64,000 nt of DNA from Hyphomonadaceae bacterium (GTDB lineage: Bacteria; Pseudomonadota; Alphaproteobacteria; Caulobacterales; Aquidulcibacteraceae): positions 358,413 to 422,412 of the forward strand of contig WRPI01000002.1 in the NCBI GenBank assembly GCA_009773395.1, in the 5' to 3' direction. The notes under the pieces were generated by a model. The model saw nothing but the letters and a program-made list of their open reading frames with translations, was not told where the DNA came from and searched no databases. A program made the position numbers and the translations under genes. Positions 17,333 to 25,472 of this stretch are shown piece after piece. How positions within the stretch are numbered: position 1 is the stretch's first letter; every line of letters begins with the position of its first letter.

Positions 17333-18004
17333 ATGGGCAGTTTTCTTCCTTTTCAAACAGTCGGAAAAAGTCATTTTAGATTGCTTGGCGTTTTACTCGC
17401 GCTATTGATCGCCTTGTTTGCCACGCCTTCTATGGCAGATAGTTGTCGGTTAAACACAAAAGTTGCGGCGGGCGGCCTTGGTCATAATGCGGCATGCGTC
17501 GTTGGTCTGGACGGCAGATTGCAAACTTATGAATATGGCATTTATGATCCAAAGGATGTTAACCGAGATAGATCCGACGGGGCATTACGGGAAATTCGCG
17601 GCCAGCCGCCATTTGTGGATTTGGACGAAAATGGCGATTTAACAAAGGCCAGCATGGAAAAAATTGTCACCGCCTATGCCGATTATTATGGCGTCGATGA
17701 AGTGAATGTTTCCCATTTTCCCGAAGCCGATGATTTGGCAAATGCTGAAATTGTGGGAAGCCAAATAACCCAGGCGATTTCAAATGGCCAAAGATACCAC
17801 ATGTTCAAACGCAATTGCGATGATATTGCCTCGCAAATGATTGTCGCTGCTGGCGCTGAAAAAGTTAAAGACGGGCTTATCCCAAATGCTGTCTCCTTGG
17901 CCGAACGAAAAGGGCCCGCCGCCAATCGAATCGCTAGGGGAGACTGGTCTGGACAATGGCTTAGAAATGGTGACCGAACTTGGTCGTTTTCACCTGGCGA
18001 ATAG
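17333..18004 (+). CDS. Secreted protein with permuted NlpC/P60-like Cys-His pattern
   Basis: A 223-residue protein with an N-terminal signal peptide (hydrophobic LLGVLLALLIALFATPSMA, cleaved near MADS). The mature part has a histidine in GGLGHNAACVV, followed by GRLQTYEYG, and a later cysteine in the sequence HMFKRNCDDIASQM. That His-then-Asn-Cys order resembles permuted papain-like families such as LRAT, YiiX and DUF4105, so a peptidase, amidase or acyltransferase fold is possible. The ATG at 17333 is chosen because it directly precedes the signal peptide. The next gene, a lipoprotein, starts 2 nt after the stop. Confidence 0.6.
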   Translation: MGSFLPFQTVGKSHFRLLGVLLALLIALFATPSMADSCRLNTKVAAGGLGHNAACVVGLDGRLQTYEYGIYDPKDVNRDRSDGALREIRGQPPFVDLDENGDLTKASMEKIVTAYADYYGVDEVNVSHFPEADDLANAEIVGSQITQAISNGQRYHMFKRNCDDIASQMIVAAGAEKVKDGLIPNAVSLAERKGPAANRIARGDWSGQWLRNGDRTWSFSPGE

Positions 18005-18006
18005 AC

Positions 18007-18546
18007 ATGAAAAAATTTCTCCTCCCTCTCATTTTACTGATGAATTTGGCGCTAAGCGCCTGCGTTACGATTGCTATTCGGCCAAGCGTTGTCCCGCGTA
18101 GCGCAATATTTTCTGGCGGCATTAAGGGCGGCAGTTGGCTGGTTTGTTTGCCTAAATCCAATCAATATGAATGCGATGTTTATAGTTACAAAGGCGGACT
18201 ATATGAGCGCGGCCTCTTTGATTTTGAGAGCAGCTATAATGCTTGTTACCCCAGTTTTATTCTAACCGATTATCGCTATCGCCGTGGCTTTTTAGTTCCG
18301 AAATCAGTTTTGCAAGTCGGGCAGGGGGTTCATATAAACAGCAAAAACGAGGGCGAAAACCTCGATAACGCAATCAGCCGAGCCTATAGTCAATTGCACC
18401 AAGCGCAAATTGCCCAAATCACACTTCACTTAAGCGGCACGTGCAATAATGGCTATTTTGAAGCGACATTTGCCAATGGTGCGCCCATTGGGCGCGGGCG
18501 AATTTGGGCGGGCAAGTTTTTCCAAATTTGGCGCGTCAGCAATTAA
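18007..18546 (+). CDS. Predicted lipoprotein, unknown function
   Basis: A 179-residue protein starting MKKFLLPLILLMNLALSAC, a textbook lipoprotein signal with lipobox LSAC. The mature part is rich in Tyr, Gly and Cys (YECDVYSYKGGLYERGLFDF) and carries no domain I know. It starts 2 nt after the preceding secreted protein, so the two probably form an operon and may act together in the envelope. The DUF192 gene follows after about 57 nt. Confidence 0.7.
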   Translation: MKKFLLPLILLMNLALSACVTIAIRPSVVPRSAIFSGGIKGGSWLVCLPKSNQYECDVYSYKGGLYERGLFDFESSYNACYPSFILTDYRYRRGFLVPKSVLQVGQGVHINSKNEGENLDNAISRAYSQLHQAQIAQITLHLSGTCNNGYFEATFANGAPIGRGRIWAGKFFQIWRVSN

Positions 18547-18602
18547 AATCATTTAACCTGCACATTATTGCTTCAATCTTTGGTTTGGTTTATGGGGTCA
18601 AA

Positions 18603-19130
18603 ATGTCACGAATAATATCTTTATTTACTGCCGCCATTTTTGCCGCATTCTGTTTTGCCGTGGCAATGCCCGCATCAGCACAATTTGCCAATACCCAAGC
18701 CGGCCCACAAACTGGCCTTGCCAAAAGCCGCCTTACCATTGCTACGCCGAACGGTGTTCGCACTTTCACAGTGGAACTTGCCAATACCGCAAATTCGCGC
18801 GAAATTGGTATGATGTGGCGAGCTCATGTTGGGCGCGGTGAAGGAATGTTGTTTCAATTCCCCACGGCGCAACGGATGTCATTTTGGATGAAAAATACCA
18901 TGATACCGCTCGATATTATTTATATCCGCGCCAATGGCACCATTTCACAAATCAATCGCAATGCGGTGCCATTTTCTTTGACGCCAATTCCAGGGCGTGA
19001 ACCTTGCATTGCGGTTTTGGAAATTGGTGGCGGCGAGGCGGCTAGGCAAGGGCTTGCAGTTGGGCAAGTCATCCGCCACCCAATTTTTCGCAATGTTGCT
19101 CCCGCAGTTGTGCGCAAAAAGCGCAGGTAA
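18603..19130 (+). CDS. DUF192 family exported protein
   Basis: A 175-residue protein with a signal peptide (MPASAQFA) followed by a DUF192 domain. Visible motifs are [19 protein letters not shown] and [18 protein letters not shown], and the domain ends [16 protein letters not shown]192 proteins are widespread small periplasmic or secreted beta-barrels of unknown biochemical role. The start at 18603 removes a 33-residue upstream extension with no signal character. tRNA-Pro follows 75 nt after the stop. Confidence 0.88.
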   Translation: MSRIISLFTAAIFAAFCFAVAMPASAQFANTQAGPQTGLAKSRLTIATPNGVRTFTVELANTANSREIGMMWRAHVGRGEGMLFQFPTAQRMSFWMKNTMIPLDIIYIRANGTISQINRNAVPFSLTPIPGREPCIAVLEIGGGEAARQGLAVGQVIRHPIFRNVAPAVVRKKRR

Positions 19131-19205
19131 AAAGAGCCTGCTGCAAACTTATCTGTCAAACAGGTTGAGTTATCGAACAAAAAAATATAGGAAGCTCGAA
19201 ATCGT

Positions 19206-19282
<77 letters not shown>

Positions 19283-19379
19283 CCTCTCAAGTCTCCACCC
19301 TCAGCGCTTCGCGCTTCACTCAGAGACTTGGACCAAGCGGACAATAAAAATAAAAAAGCGTCGTTTTTTATTTTTATTG
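19283..19379 (+). terminator. tRNA-trailing hairpin and terminator module (copy at tRNA-Pro)
   Basis: Directly after the tRNA CCA comes stem CAAGTCTC/GAGACTTG around an inner GC hairpin. An A/T-rich hairpin follows, AATAAAAATAAAAAA/TTTTTTATTTTTATT with loop GCGTCG, running into a T-rich end. The same module follows tRNA-Arg at 27714-27801, in inverse orientation, with compensatory changes in the first stem. It is likely the transcription terminator of the tRNA unit. Confidence 0.7.
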
Positions 19380-19394
19380 ACATTTTTCCTAGGC

Positions 19395-19490
19395 ATTGTC
19401 ATCCCCGAAAAATCGAAGATTTTGTCGGGGATCTTGTATTTATTTCTATGAGATCCCCGACATTTTCTGCGAAAATTCGGGGATGACATT
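19395..19490. repeat. 96-nt cloverleaf repeat, copy 1
   Basis: Bounded by a perfect 13-bp inverted repeat, TGTCATCCCCGAA and TTCGGGGATGACA. Inside are three hairpins: AAAATC/GATTTT, GTCGGGGATC/GATCCCCGAC and TTTTC/GAAAA. A second copy with about nine differences lies at 55569-55664. It has no coding capacity and resembles a REP- or MITE-like element. Confidence 0.8.
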
Positions 19491-19589
19491 GTTTGTCAGA
19501 TCTGTCGCGGAGGTCGCGTCCAAAAAGATAAGTTTTCCATACGCCAAATTCCATCAAAACAAAAAATTTGGCTTTCCTTGCAAACCGAT

Positions 19590-19609
19590 ATAGTTGCTAA
19601 TGTAACTAT
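19590..19609. promoter_or_regulatory. Possible operator upstream of the PLP sulfur enzyme gene
   Basis: A dyad ATAGTT-N8-AACTAT lies 20 nt before the ATG of the next gene and just upstream of its GAGGAA Shine-Dalgarno. It overlaps the region where a transcription start would be expected. No known regulator motif was recognised. Confidence 0.3.
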
Positions 19610-19629
19610 TAAATTGGAATGAGGAAATA

Positions 19630-20907
19630 ATGTCAAATTATCACAAGCGCACTATTGGCAATCATGAATTGTCGCCTGAAACACAAATGATGGGATATGG
19701 TTATGACCCCCATTTGTCCGAAGGCTCGCTGAAGCCACCGATTTTTCTAACTTCAACATTTGTTTTTCCCAATGCCCAAGCTGGCAAGGATTTTTTTGAT
19801 TATGTTTCGGGGCGCAAAGAGCCGCCAAAAGGCACGCAAAGTGGCCTCGTTTATTCGCGCTTTAATAATCCGAATTTGGAAGTGCTCGAAGATCGCTTGG
19901 CTTTGTGGGACAAAGTTGAAATGGCGGCAGTTTTTTCTTCGGGAATGTCGGCAATTGCCACCACGCTTTTGGCCTTTTTGCGCCCAGGTGATGTTTTATT
20001 GGCGTGTCAGCCGCTTTATGGCGGCACTGAAACTTTAATTGATAAAGTCATGGCGAATTATGGCATTGCTAATGTTCACTTCCATGATGGTTGCAATGAA
20101 GAAATTGCAAATGCCGCCGCCAATCAGGCGATGGAAAAAGGCCGTGTCGGCGCGATCATTGTCGAAACCCCGGGTAACCCGACTAATGCGCTTGTCGATT
20201 TGCAATTGATGGCCAAAATCGCGGACAAAATCGGCGCCAAGCAAGGCACGAGGCCGCCAATTATCTGTGACAACACGCTTTTGGGGCCAGTTTATCAGCA
20301 AGCAAACCTAAAAGGTGCGGATATTTCGGTCTATTCTTTGACCAAATACGTCGGTGGACATTCGGATTTGGTGGCGGGCGGTGCTACTGGAAATACTGAG
20401 TGGCTAAAGCCAGTGCGGGCGCTGCGCAGTGCGATTGGCACTCAATTGGATCCAAACACTGCGTGGATGATTATGCGCTCGATGGAGACAATGGCTTTGC
20501 GTATGGAACGCGCCAACCAAAACGCCGAAAAAATCGCAAATTTTTTAAAAACCCACCCAAAAGTCTTTGCGGTGCATTATTTAGGTTTTTTGCAATCAGG
20601 CGATATCAAGAAGGAAGTTTACGACAGGCAATGCCTTGCTGCGGGTTCGACTTTCGCATTTGAAGTTGTGGGCGGAGAAGCTGCGGCCTTTAAGGTTCTT
20701 GATAATTTGCAAGTAATGAAATTGGCAGTTTCGCTTGGCGGAACCGAAACCCTAATTTCGCACCCCGCGAGCATGACCCATTCGGGCGTGCCAAAAGCCA
20801 CCCGCGATTTATTGGGGATTTCCGAAAGCCTTATCAGGATTTCAGTGGGCATTGAAAACGCCGACGACCTAATTGCGGATTTAACATACGCCTTAAGTGA
20901 AATATAA
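19630..20907 (+). CDS. Cystathionine gamma-synthase/methionine gamma-lyase family PLP enzyme
   Basis: A 425-residue Cys/Met-metabolism PLP enzyme. It has the PLP-phosphate segment VFSSGMSAIATTLLAFLRPGD, the substrate segment YSRFNNPNLEVLEDRLA, and the Schiff-base lysine in YSLTKYVGGHSDLVAGG. The C-terminal SLGGTETLISHPASMTHSGV is typical. The family includes gamma-synthases, gamma-lyases and sulfhydrylases. The residues visible here do not settle which reaction is used, though the sequence is closest in feel to proteins annotated as methionine gamma-lyase or the CGS family. A strong GAGGAA Shine-Dalgarno supports the start. Confidence 0.88.
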   Translation: MSNYHKRTIGNHELSPETQMMGYGYDPHLSEGSLKPPIFLTSTFVFPNAQAGKDFFDYVSGRKEPPKGTQSGLVYSRFNNPNLEVLEDRLALWDKVEMAAVFSSGMSAIATTLLAFLRPGDVLLACQPLYGGTETLIDKVMANYGIANVHFHDGCNEEIANAAANQAMEKGRVGAIIVETPGNPTNALVDLQLMAKIADKIGAKQGTRPPIICDNTLLGPVYQQANLKGADISVYSLTKYVGGHSDLVAGGATGNTEWLKPVRALRSAIGTQLDPNTAWMIMRSMETMALRMERANQNAEKIANFLKTHPKVFAVHYLGFLQSGDIKKEVYDRQCLAAGSTFAFEVVGGEAAAFKVLDNLQVMKLAVSLGGTETLISHPASMTHSGVPKATRDLLGISESLIRISVGIENADDLIADLTYALSEI

Positions 20908-20958
20908 TTTCGAGTTAGAATGCTTTTTCTAATTTCCTTATTTATAGTCATTTCCACT

Positions 20959-21003
20959 GGGGTCGCGCTCCCACTTCCTCCCCTTAAGCGACCCCATATT
21001 TTT
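20959..21003 (+). promoter_or_regulatory. Hairpin with T-tract just before the phasin RBS
   Basis: GGGGTCGC and GCGACCCC form a perfect 8-bp stem around a 21-nt pyrimidine-rich loop containing TTCCTCCCC, followed by ATATTTTT. It may be the terminator of the upstream gene. The phasin Shine-Dalgarno GGAG begins at 21004, and the loop CTCC could pair with it, so a leader role is also possible. Confidence 0.45.
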
Positions 21004-21013
21004 GGAGATTATT

Positions 21014-21556
21014 ATGACTAAAGAAAATATTGAAAAAACTGCTGCTGAAATCGCTGATAAGGCAACTGAAACTGTAACTGAAGCTGCTCATCAAGGCATG
21101 GACGTTGCGCGCAAAATCTGGCTTGCTGGCGTTGGCGCTTATGGCAAAATGTTTGAACAAGCTCAAGATCAATTTGAAAAAGTTTCGGACGCCGCCCAAG
21201 AAGTGTTTGAACAATTGGTTGAGCAAGGCGAAAAAGTCGAAGAATTGGTGAAAACCAAACTTGCACAGAGCCCAACAGCAATGAACGCAACCGCAAAAGC
21301 CAGCAAATTCATGCATGATGCAACTGACCAAGTGAAAGAATATCGTGAAACTCGTTTGAGCAACATCGAAACTCGTCTTGAGCATTTGCGTGATACAATT
21401 GTTGAAAAAGTTCAACCTTTCAACATTTTTGCTTTGGGTCAAAAAATTGAAGAATTGACTGCGACTGTGGCTAAATTGAAAGCTGATGTAAAAGCTCTTA
21501 AAGGCACTGCTCCTGCAAAAGAAGCTGCTGCACCAAAAGCTAAAAAAGCTGCTTAA
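21014..21556 (+). CDS. Phasin family PHA-granule protein
   Basis: A 180-residue granule-associated protein that coats and organises polyhydroxyalkanoate inclusions. It is highly charged and helical: AADKATETVTEAAHQGMDVARKIWLAGVGAYGKMFEQA is typical of the PhaF/PhaI granule-protein family. A C-terminal Ala/Lys/Pro tail (APAKEAAAPKAKKAA) resembles a short version of the histone-like PhaF tail, which can bind DNA in Pseudomonas. It heads the pha cluster and converges on the TetR gene with a 4-nt overlap. The codons look well adapted, which suits an abundant protein. Confidence 0.88.
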   Translation: MTKENIEKTAAEIADKATETVTEAAHQGMDVARKIWLAGVGAYGKMFEQAQDQFEKVSDAAQEVFEQLVEQGEKVEELVKTKLAQSPTAMNATAKASKFMHDATDQVKEYRETRLSNIETRLEHLRDTIVEKVQPFNIFALGQKIEELTATVAKLKADVKALKGTAPAKEAAAPKAKKAA

Positions 21557-22152
21557 TTAGCAAAGCCGCTGAGTGGCAACATGACAATTGCCGCCGCGCG
21601 TTCGACAAGGGCGCGCGGCGTCGTGTTATGTGGCACAAGGTTTTCAAGTCGCATATGCTGAAACTCAATGCCAAGCGCCAATTGTGCGACCAGGCCATCG
21701 ATAATTTCTGGTTCGGCGAAAATTGCACCCGATTTAAGTAAAGCCGCGATTATGTCTATGCAAAAATTGTCAATCAAAGTGCCAGCATGGCTTATTTGCG
21801 CCCGAAATCTTGGTTCTGAGCGTGCCAAAAAGCTAGCTTCACGATAAGCAAAACGCATATCATAAACTTCTTCAATCAGTATATGGACCTGCGTCCACGC
21901 ATTTTCAATTGTCGCGTTTTCGCCTTCGCATTGGCGAATGCCATTTTCGCAAATAGAGGCAATTTCAATCAAATGTTCTTCAATCAAAACATGCGCAATA
22001 TCGGCTTTGCCTTTGAAATGATAATATAAATGGCCAGGGCTTATTCCCAAATAAACCGCCAAATCCACTGCCGATTGCGCGGCATAGCCTTCCAAATTGA
22101 AAAGCTCGCGCCCCGCAGTCAAGATTCGTGATTTTGTGGCGCTGGCACTCAT
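21553..22152 (-). CDS. TetR-family regulator, PhaD-like by position
   Basis: A 199-residue TetR/AcrR regulator. The N-terminal helix-turn-helix is clear: ILTAGRELFNLEGYAAQSAVDLAVYLGISPGHLYYHFKGKADI. The C-terminal ligand and dimer domain is divergent, as usual. In Pseudomonas the TetR protein PhaD sits beside phaC-phaZ-phaC and activates pha genes in response to acyl-CoA-derived ligands. Here the gene lies between the phasin and the class II synthase, divergent from the synthase. Control of one or both is the natural inference. Confidence 0.85.
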   Translation of the reverse strand: MSASATKSRILTAGRELFNLEGYAAQSAVDLAVYLGISPGHLYYHFKGKADIAHVLIEEHLIEIASICENGIRQCEGENATIENAWTQVHILIEEVYDMRFAYREASFLARSEPRFRAQISHAGTLIDNFCIDIIAALLKSGAIFAEPEIIDGLVAQLALGIEFQHMRLENLVPHNTTPRALVERAAAIVMLPLSGFAN

Positions 22153-22179
22153 AATTTTCCCGTAAAAGCAGAATATTTA

Positions 22180-22216
22180 GTGAAATGGTTCGCGCAAACA
22201 GAAAAAACCACTTCAC
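22180..22216. promoter_or_regulatory. Candidate TetR operator between regulator and phaC
   Basis: GTGAAATGGTT and AACCACTTCAC form an inverted repeat (10 of 11 pairs) with a 15-nt spacer. It lies in the divergent intergenic region, 28 nt upstream of the TetR start and about 75 nt upstream of phaC. Divergent TetR genes commonly bind such dyads. Confidence 0.4.
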
Positions 22217-22291
22217 GAAAGCTAGTTTTAGATTTAACAATATTTGGCGCAATAACTAAGCCACAATGAAGATAAAGCGCGGGAGAGCAAA

Positions 22292-23980
22292 ATGTCAAAG
22301 AAAAAAATCGACCTTGGAAGCGAAGCCGCGGAAAATACTACCGCAGTCAATCCGATTGTGGGCCTTGCGCGCGAAGATTTAATGGGCTCGGTGGCTTTGA
22401 TGATGCGCGAAGTGGTTGGCAAGCCTGATACCACAATGAAGCATCTAAAGGCATTTGGCACTGAAGTTGTCAAAATTGTAAAAAACGAAAGCCAATTTGC
22501 GCCCGACCCGAAAGACAAGAGATTCAGCGACATCACATTCAAATATAACCCACTTTACCGCATGGGAATGCAATATTATTTCGCGGCGCAAAGTGGAGTG
22601 CAGAATTGGGTGAAAGATCTTGAGCTTGACGAATTGGAACGCTCGCGCGCCAATTTTGTTTCGCAAATGATTATGGACAGCGTTTCGCCAACCAACACCC
22701 TTGTTGGCAATCCCGCCGCGATGAAACGCGCCTATGAAAGCGGTGGAATGTCACTCGTTGCCGGCCTTAAAAACGCCTATCAGGATATGGTGCATAATAA
22801 GGGCCATGTCAGCCAAGTTAATAAAAAGCCATTCAAAGTTGGTGAAAATCTCGCGACCAGTATTGGCGCAATTGTCCATAAAACTGAAATGATGGAACTT
22901 ATTCAATATGCGCCAACTTCGCCCGATGTTCACGCCATTCCGATTTTGATAATTCCACCGCAAATCAACAAAGCCTATATTAACGACCTTTCACCCGAAA
23001 AAAGCATTGTTAGGTTTTTAACTTCAATTGGCCTGCAAGTATTTTTGGTTTCGTGGCGCAACCCCACCAAAGAACACCGCGATTGGGGTTTGGCGGATTA
23101 TGTTGACGAATTAATTGTCGCAACCGATGCGATTTTGGAAATTACTAAATCCAAAAAACTCAATGTTTCGGGGGCTTGTTCTGGTGGCATAACAACCGCG
23201 ACTTTGGCTTCAAAATTGGCATCAATGGGCGATAAGCGTATCAATGCAATTTCATTGATGGTGGCGATTTTAGATCCGCAACGCACCGATAATGAAGTTG
23301 GCGCGTTAGTGTCCGACAATGGCGTCGAACTTGCGCGGCAAAGATCCCAAAAAGAGGGGATTTTGGCAGGCGATAGTTTGGCACGAATGTTTGCTTGGCT
23401 GCGCCCCAATGATTTGATTTGGAATTATGTGGTCAATAATTATTTGATGGGCCAAGATCCGCCAGCATTTGATATTTTATTTTGGAATGATGACACCACA
23501 AATTTGCCCGCCAAATTCCACTCAGATTTGCTCGATATGTATGTGAATCAACCTTTCACTAACCCTGGTGAAGTTGAATTTGCAGGCCATAAAATTGATG
23601 TCAAAAAAGTAACCAATGATTTGTTTATTGTCGCGGGCGTTACAGACCACATAACTCCGTGGAAAGCCTGTTATCGCACTTCGCAATTGATGGGTTCAAA
23701 AAATATTGAGTTTGTGCTTTCACATTCTGGGCATATTCAAGCGATGCTTAATCCACCCGGAAACCCAAAGTCCAAATATTATGTCAATACCAAGGGTCTG
23801 CCTAAAACCCCCGAAAAATGGGAAGCCAGCGCCGAACAAATTGATGGTTCTTGGTGGCCTCGCTGGGCCGAATGGTTGGTGGCGCATTCGGGCGAAAAAG
23901 CGGCAGCGCCAAAGGATACAGGCTCGGCCGCCCACCCTAATCAATATGCGGCACCGGGGCGTTATTGCTTTAATGATTAG
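22292..23980 (+). CDS. phaC: Class II-like (medium-chain) PHA synthase
   Basis: A 562-residue PHA synthase resembling Pseudomonas PhaC1/PhaC2, which polymerise C6-C14 3-hydroxyacyl-CoAs. The lipase-like box is GACSGG with Cys296, compared with GACAGG in Pseudomonas class II enzymes and GYCIGG in the class I paralogue at 3591-5504. The catalytic Asp-His pair is in GVTDHITPW and the general-base His in SHSGHIQAML. The length, about 560, also fits class II. A GGGAGAG Shine-Dalgarno precedes the ATG. PhaZ follows after 58 nt. Confidence 0.92.
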   Translation: MSKKKIDLGSEAAENTTAVNPIVGLAREDLMGSVALMMREVVGKPDTTMKHLKAFGTEVVKIVKNESQFAPDPKDKRFSDITFKYNPLYRMGMQYYFAAQSGVQNWVKDLELDELERSRANFVSQMIMDSVSPTNTLVGNPAAMKRAYESGGMSLVAGLKNAYQDMVHNKGHVSQVNKKPFKVGENLATSIGAIVHKTEMMELIQYAPTSPDVHAIPILIIPPQINKAYINDLSPEKSIVRFLTSIGLQVFLVSWRNPTKEHRDWGLADYVDELIVATDAILEITKSKKLNVSGACSGGITTATLASKLASMGDKRINAISLMVAILDPQRTDNEVGALVSDNGVELARQRSQKEGILAGDSLARMFAWLRPNDLIWNYVVNNYLMGQDPPAFDILFWNDDTTNLPAKFHSDLLDMYVNQPFTNPGEVEFAGHKIDVKKVTNDLFIVAGVTDHITPWKACYRTSQLMGSKNIEFVLSHSGHIQAMLNPPGNPKSKYYVNTKGLPKTPEKWEASAEQIDGSWWPRWAEWLVAHSGEKAAAPKDTGSAAHPNQYAAPGRYCFND

Positions 23981-24038
23981 TCGCGATTTGCCAAATTAAA
24001 AAAATCAATGCAAGAATTGCCAAAATGAAAGCCAAAAC

Positions 24039-24926
24039 ATGAATAATGCAGCGAATAGCGATACTGAACACCATCATCAAGCAACAATGGAATTATTGCG
24101 AATTGGTGGCCGCACAATGCGAGTGGCAACATGGCGCACCAATAGCCCAAATCCGAAACGGCCGATTTTGTTTTTCAATGGCATTGGCGCCAATATTGAA
24201 TTGATGGAACCTTTGGCCGAATGGTTCAAAGATCGCGACATTATTACTTTTGATATGCCGGGGGTTGGGCGCTCACCAACGCCAATTTTCCCTTATCGCC
24301 CGTGGATGATTTCGCGCTATGCCTGCAAGTTGCTGGATCATCACAAGCTCGAAGTTGTTGATGTTATGGGGGTTTCATGGGGTGGTGCAATGGCGCAACA
24401 ATTCGCGTTTCAACACCCAAGGCGCACTGGTAAATTGATATTGGCGGCAACTTCGGCAGGCATGTTAATGGTGCCGGGGGATCCCGAAGTCTTATCCAAA
24501 ATGGCGTCACCCAAGCGTTATATGGACCCCAATTATATGATTGAAAATTTTCGCACACTTTATGGCGGCGAATCAACTGGTTCTGTTGATCATGCATCGC
24601 GGCTTTTGCCGCCATCAATCCCTGGATATTTGCATCAATTGGGCTGTATGTTGGGTTGGACTAGTGCTTGGTTTTTGCCATTCATGCGCGCCAAAACCCT
24701 GATTTTGATGGGCAATAAAGACAAAATCGTGCCAGTAATAAACGGTAAAATCCTCGCCAGCCTTGCGCCAAACGCAAAATTGAAAGTGGTCGAAGGCGGA
24801 CATTTGTTCTTGGTCTCTCGCGCCCATGAAGTTGCGCCAATCATGCGAGAGTTTTTGGACGAACCCGAACCTGCGCTACGCACCGCAAGTGAAAGACCAA
24901 GGCGCCCAATCGCCAAAGCTGCTTAA
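24039..24926 (+). CDS. phaZ: Intracellular poly(3-hydroxyalkanoate) depolymerase
   Basis: An alpha/beta hydrolase that mobilises stored medium-chain PHA. The 295-residue protein has lipase box GVSWGG with Ser113, FNGIGANIELMEPLAEW near residue 47, and catalytic His in VEGGHLFLVSRA. The wording of these motifs matches Pseudomonas PhaZ, and its position after a class II phaC reproduces the Pseudomonas order. An internal ATG at 24087 (MELLRIGG) is an alternative start. Esterase activity on other substrates cannot be excluded. Confidence 0.9.
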   Translation: MNNAANSDTEHHHQATMELLRIGGRTMRVATWRTNSPNPKRPILFFNGIGANIELMEPLAEWFKDRDIITFDMPGVGRSPTPIFPYRPWMISRYACKLLDHHKLEVVDVMGVSWGGAMAQQFAFQHPRRTGKLILAATSAGMLMVPGDPEVLSKMASPKRYMDPNYMIENFRTLYGGESTGSVDHASRLLPPSIPGYLHQLGCMLGWTSAWFLPFMRAKTLILMGNKDKIVPVINGKILASLAPNAKLKVVEGGHLFLVSRAHEVAPIMREFLDEPEPALRTASERPRRPIAKAA

Positions 24927-24927
24927 T

Positions 24928-25386
24928 ATGGATAAAAAGCAAGCGTATAAAGACCTAGCCCGTGATTATGCGGCGGTGGTGGCAGGCGAAACCAACCAAA
25001 TTGCGCGCATGGCAACGCTTGTTTCGATGTTAGTAACAACATTTGGAGCGCGGTTTTTTTGGTGTGGCTACTATTTGGTGGATGAAAATAAGCAAGATGA
25101 GCTGGTAATTGGCCCATATCAAGGCAGTTTGGGCTGCCTGCGAATCCCATTTTCGCGCGGTGTTTGTGGCAAAGCGGCACGGACGAAACAAACCCAAATT
25201 GTCGAAGATGTTCATGCATTTGCAGGCCATATTGCTTGTGATAGCCGTTCGAATAGCGAAATTGTCGTGCCGGTTTTTGATGGCACGGGGCGATTATTGG
25301 CGGTTTTGGATGTCGATTCAACTGATTTCGCCGCATTTGATGCGGTTGATGCGCTCGGGTTGGAGGCGCTTTGCGCTCTGATTTGA
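24928..25386 (+). CDS. msrC: Free methionine-(R)-sulfoxide reductase (GAF domain)
   Basis: This enzyme repairs free L-methionine-(R)-sulfoxide. The 152-residue protein is a single GAF domain with family landmarks FFWCGYYL, QGSLGCLRIPFSRGVCGKAA and GHIACDSRSNSEIVVPV, ending LDVDS. Cys70, Cys80 and Cys104 are the expected redox cysteines. The ATG at 24928 starts 2 nt after the phaZ stop. The longer open frame begins inside phaZ. Coupling with the PHA genes is probably only positional. Confidence 0.93.
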   Translation: MDKKQAYKDLARDYAAVVAGETNQIARMATLVSMLVTTFGARFFWCGYYLVDENKQDELVIGPYQGSLGCLRIPFSRGVCGKAARTKQTQIVEDVHAFAGHIACDSRSNSEIVVPVFDGTGRLLAVLDVDSTDFAAFDAVDALGLEALCALI

Positions 25387-25472
25387 TTTTTGCCAATTCA
25401 ACAAGTTTTTCAGAATTTCATTGACATTCCTCCATTTCGGCATAGATTCCCATTTGCGAAAGGAGAATAGTT

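Noticed and set aside
19496-19629. SAM riboswitch upstream of the PLP sulfur-amino-acid enzyme
   Set aside because: No SAM-I, SAM-II or SAM/SAH-like conserved core was seen. Only a short dyad is present.
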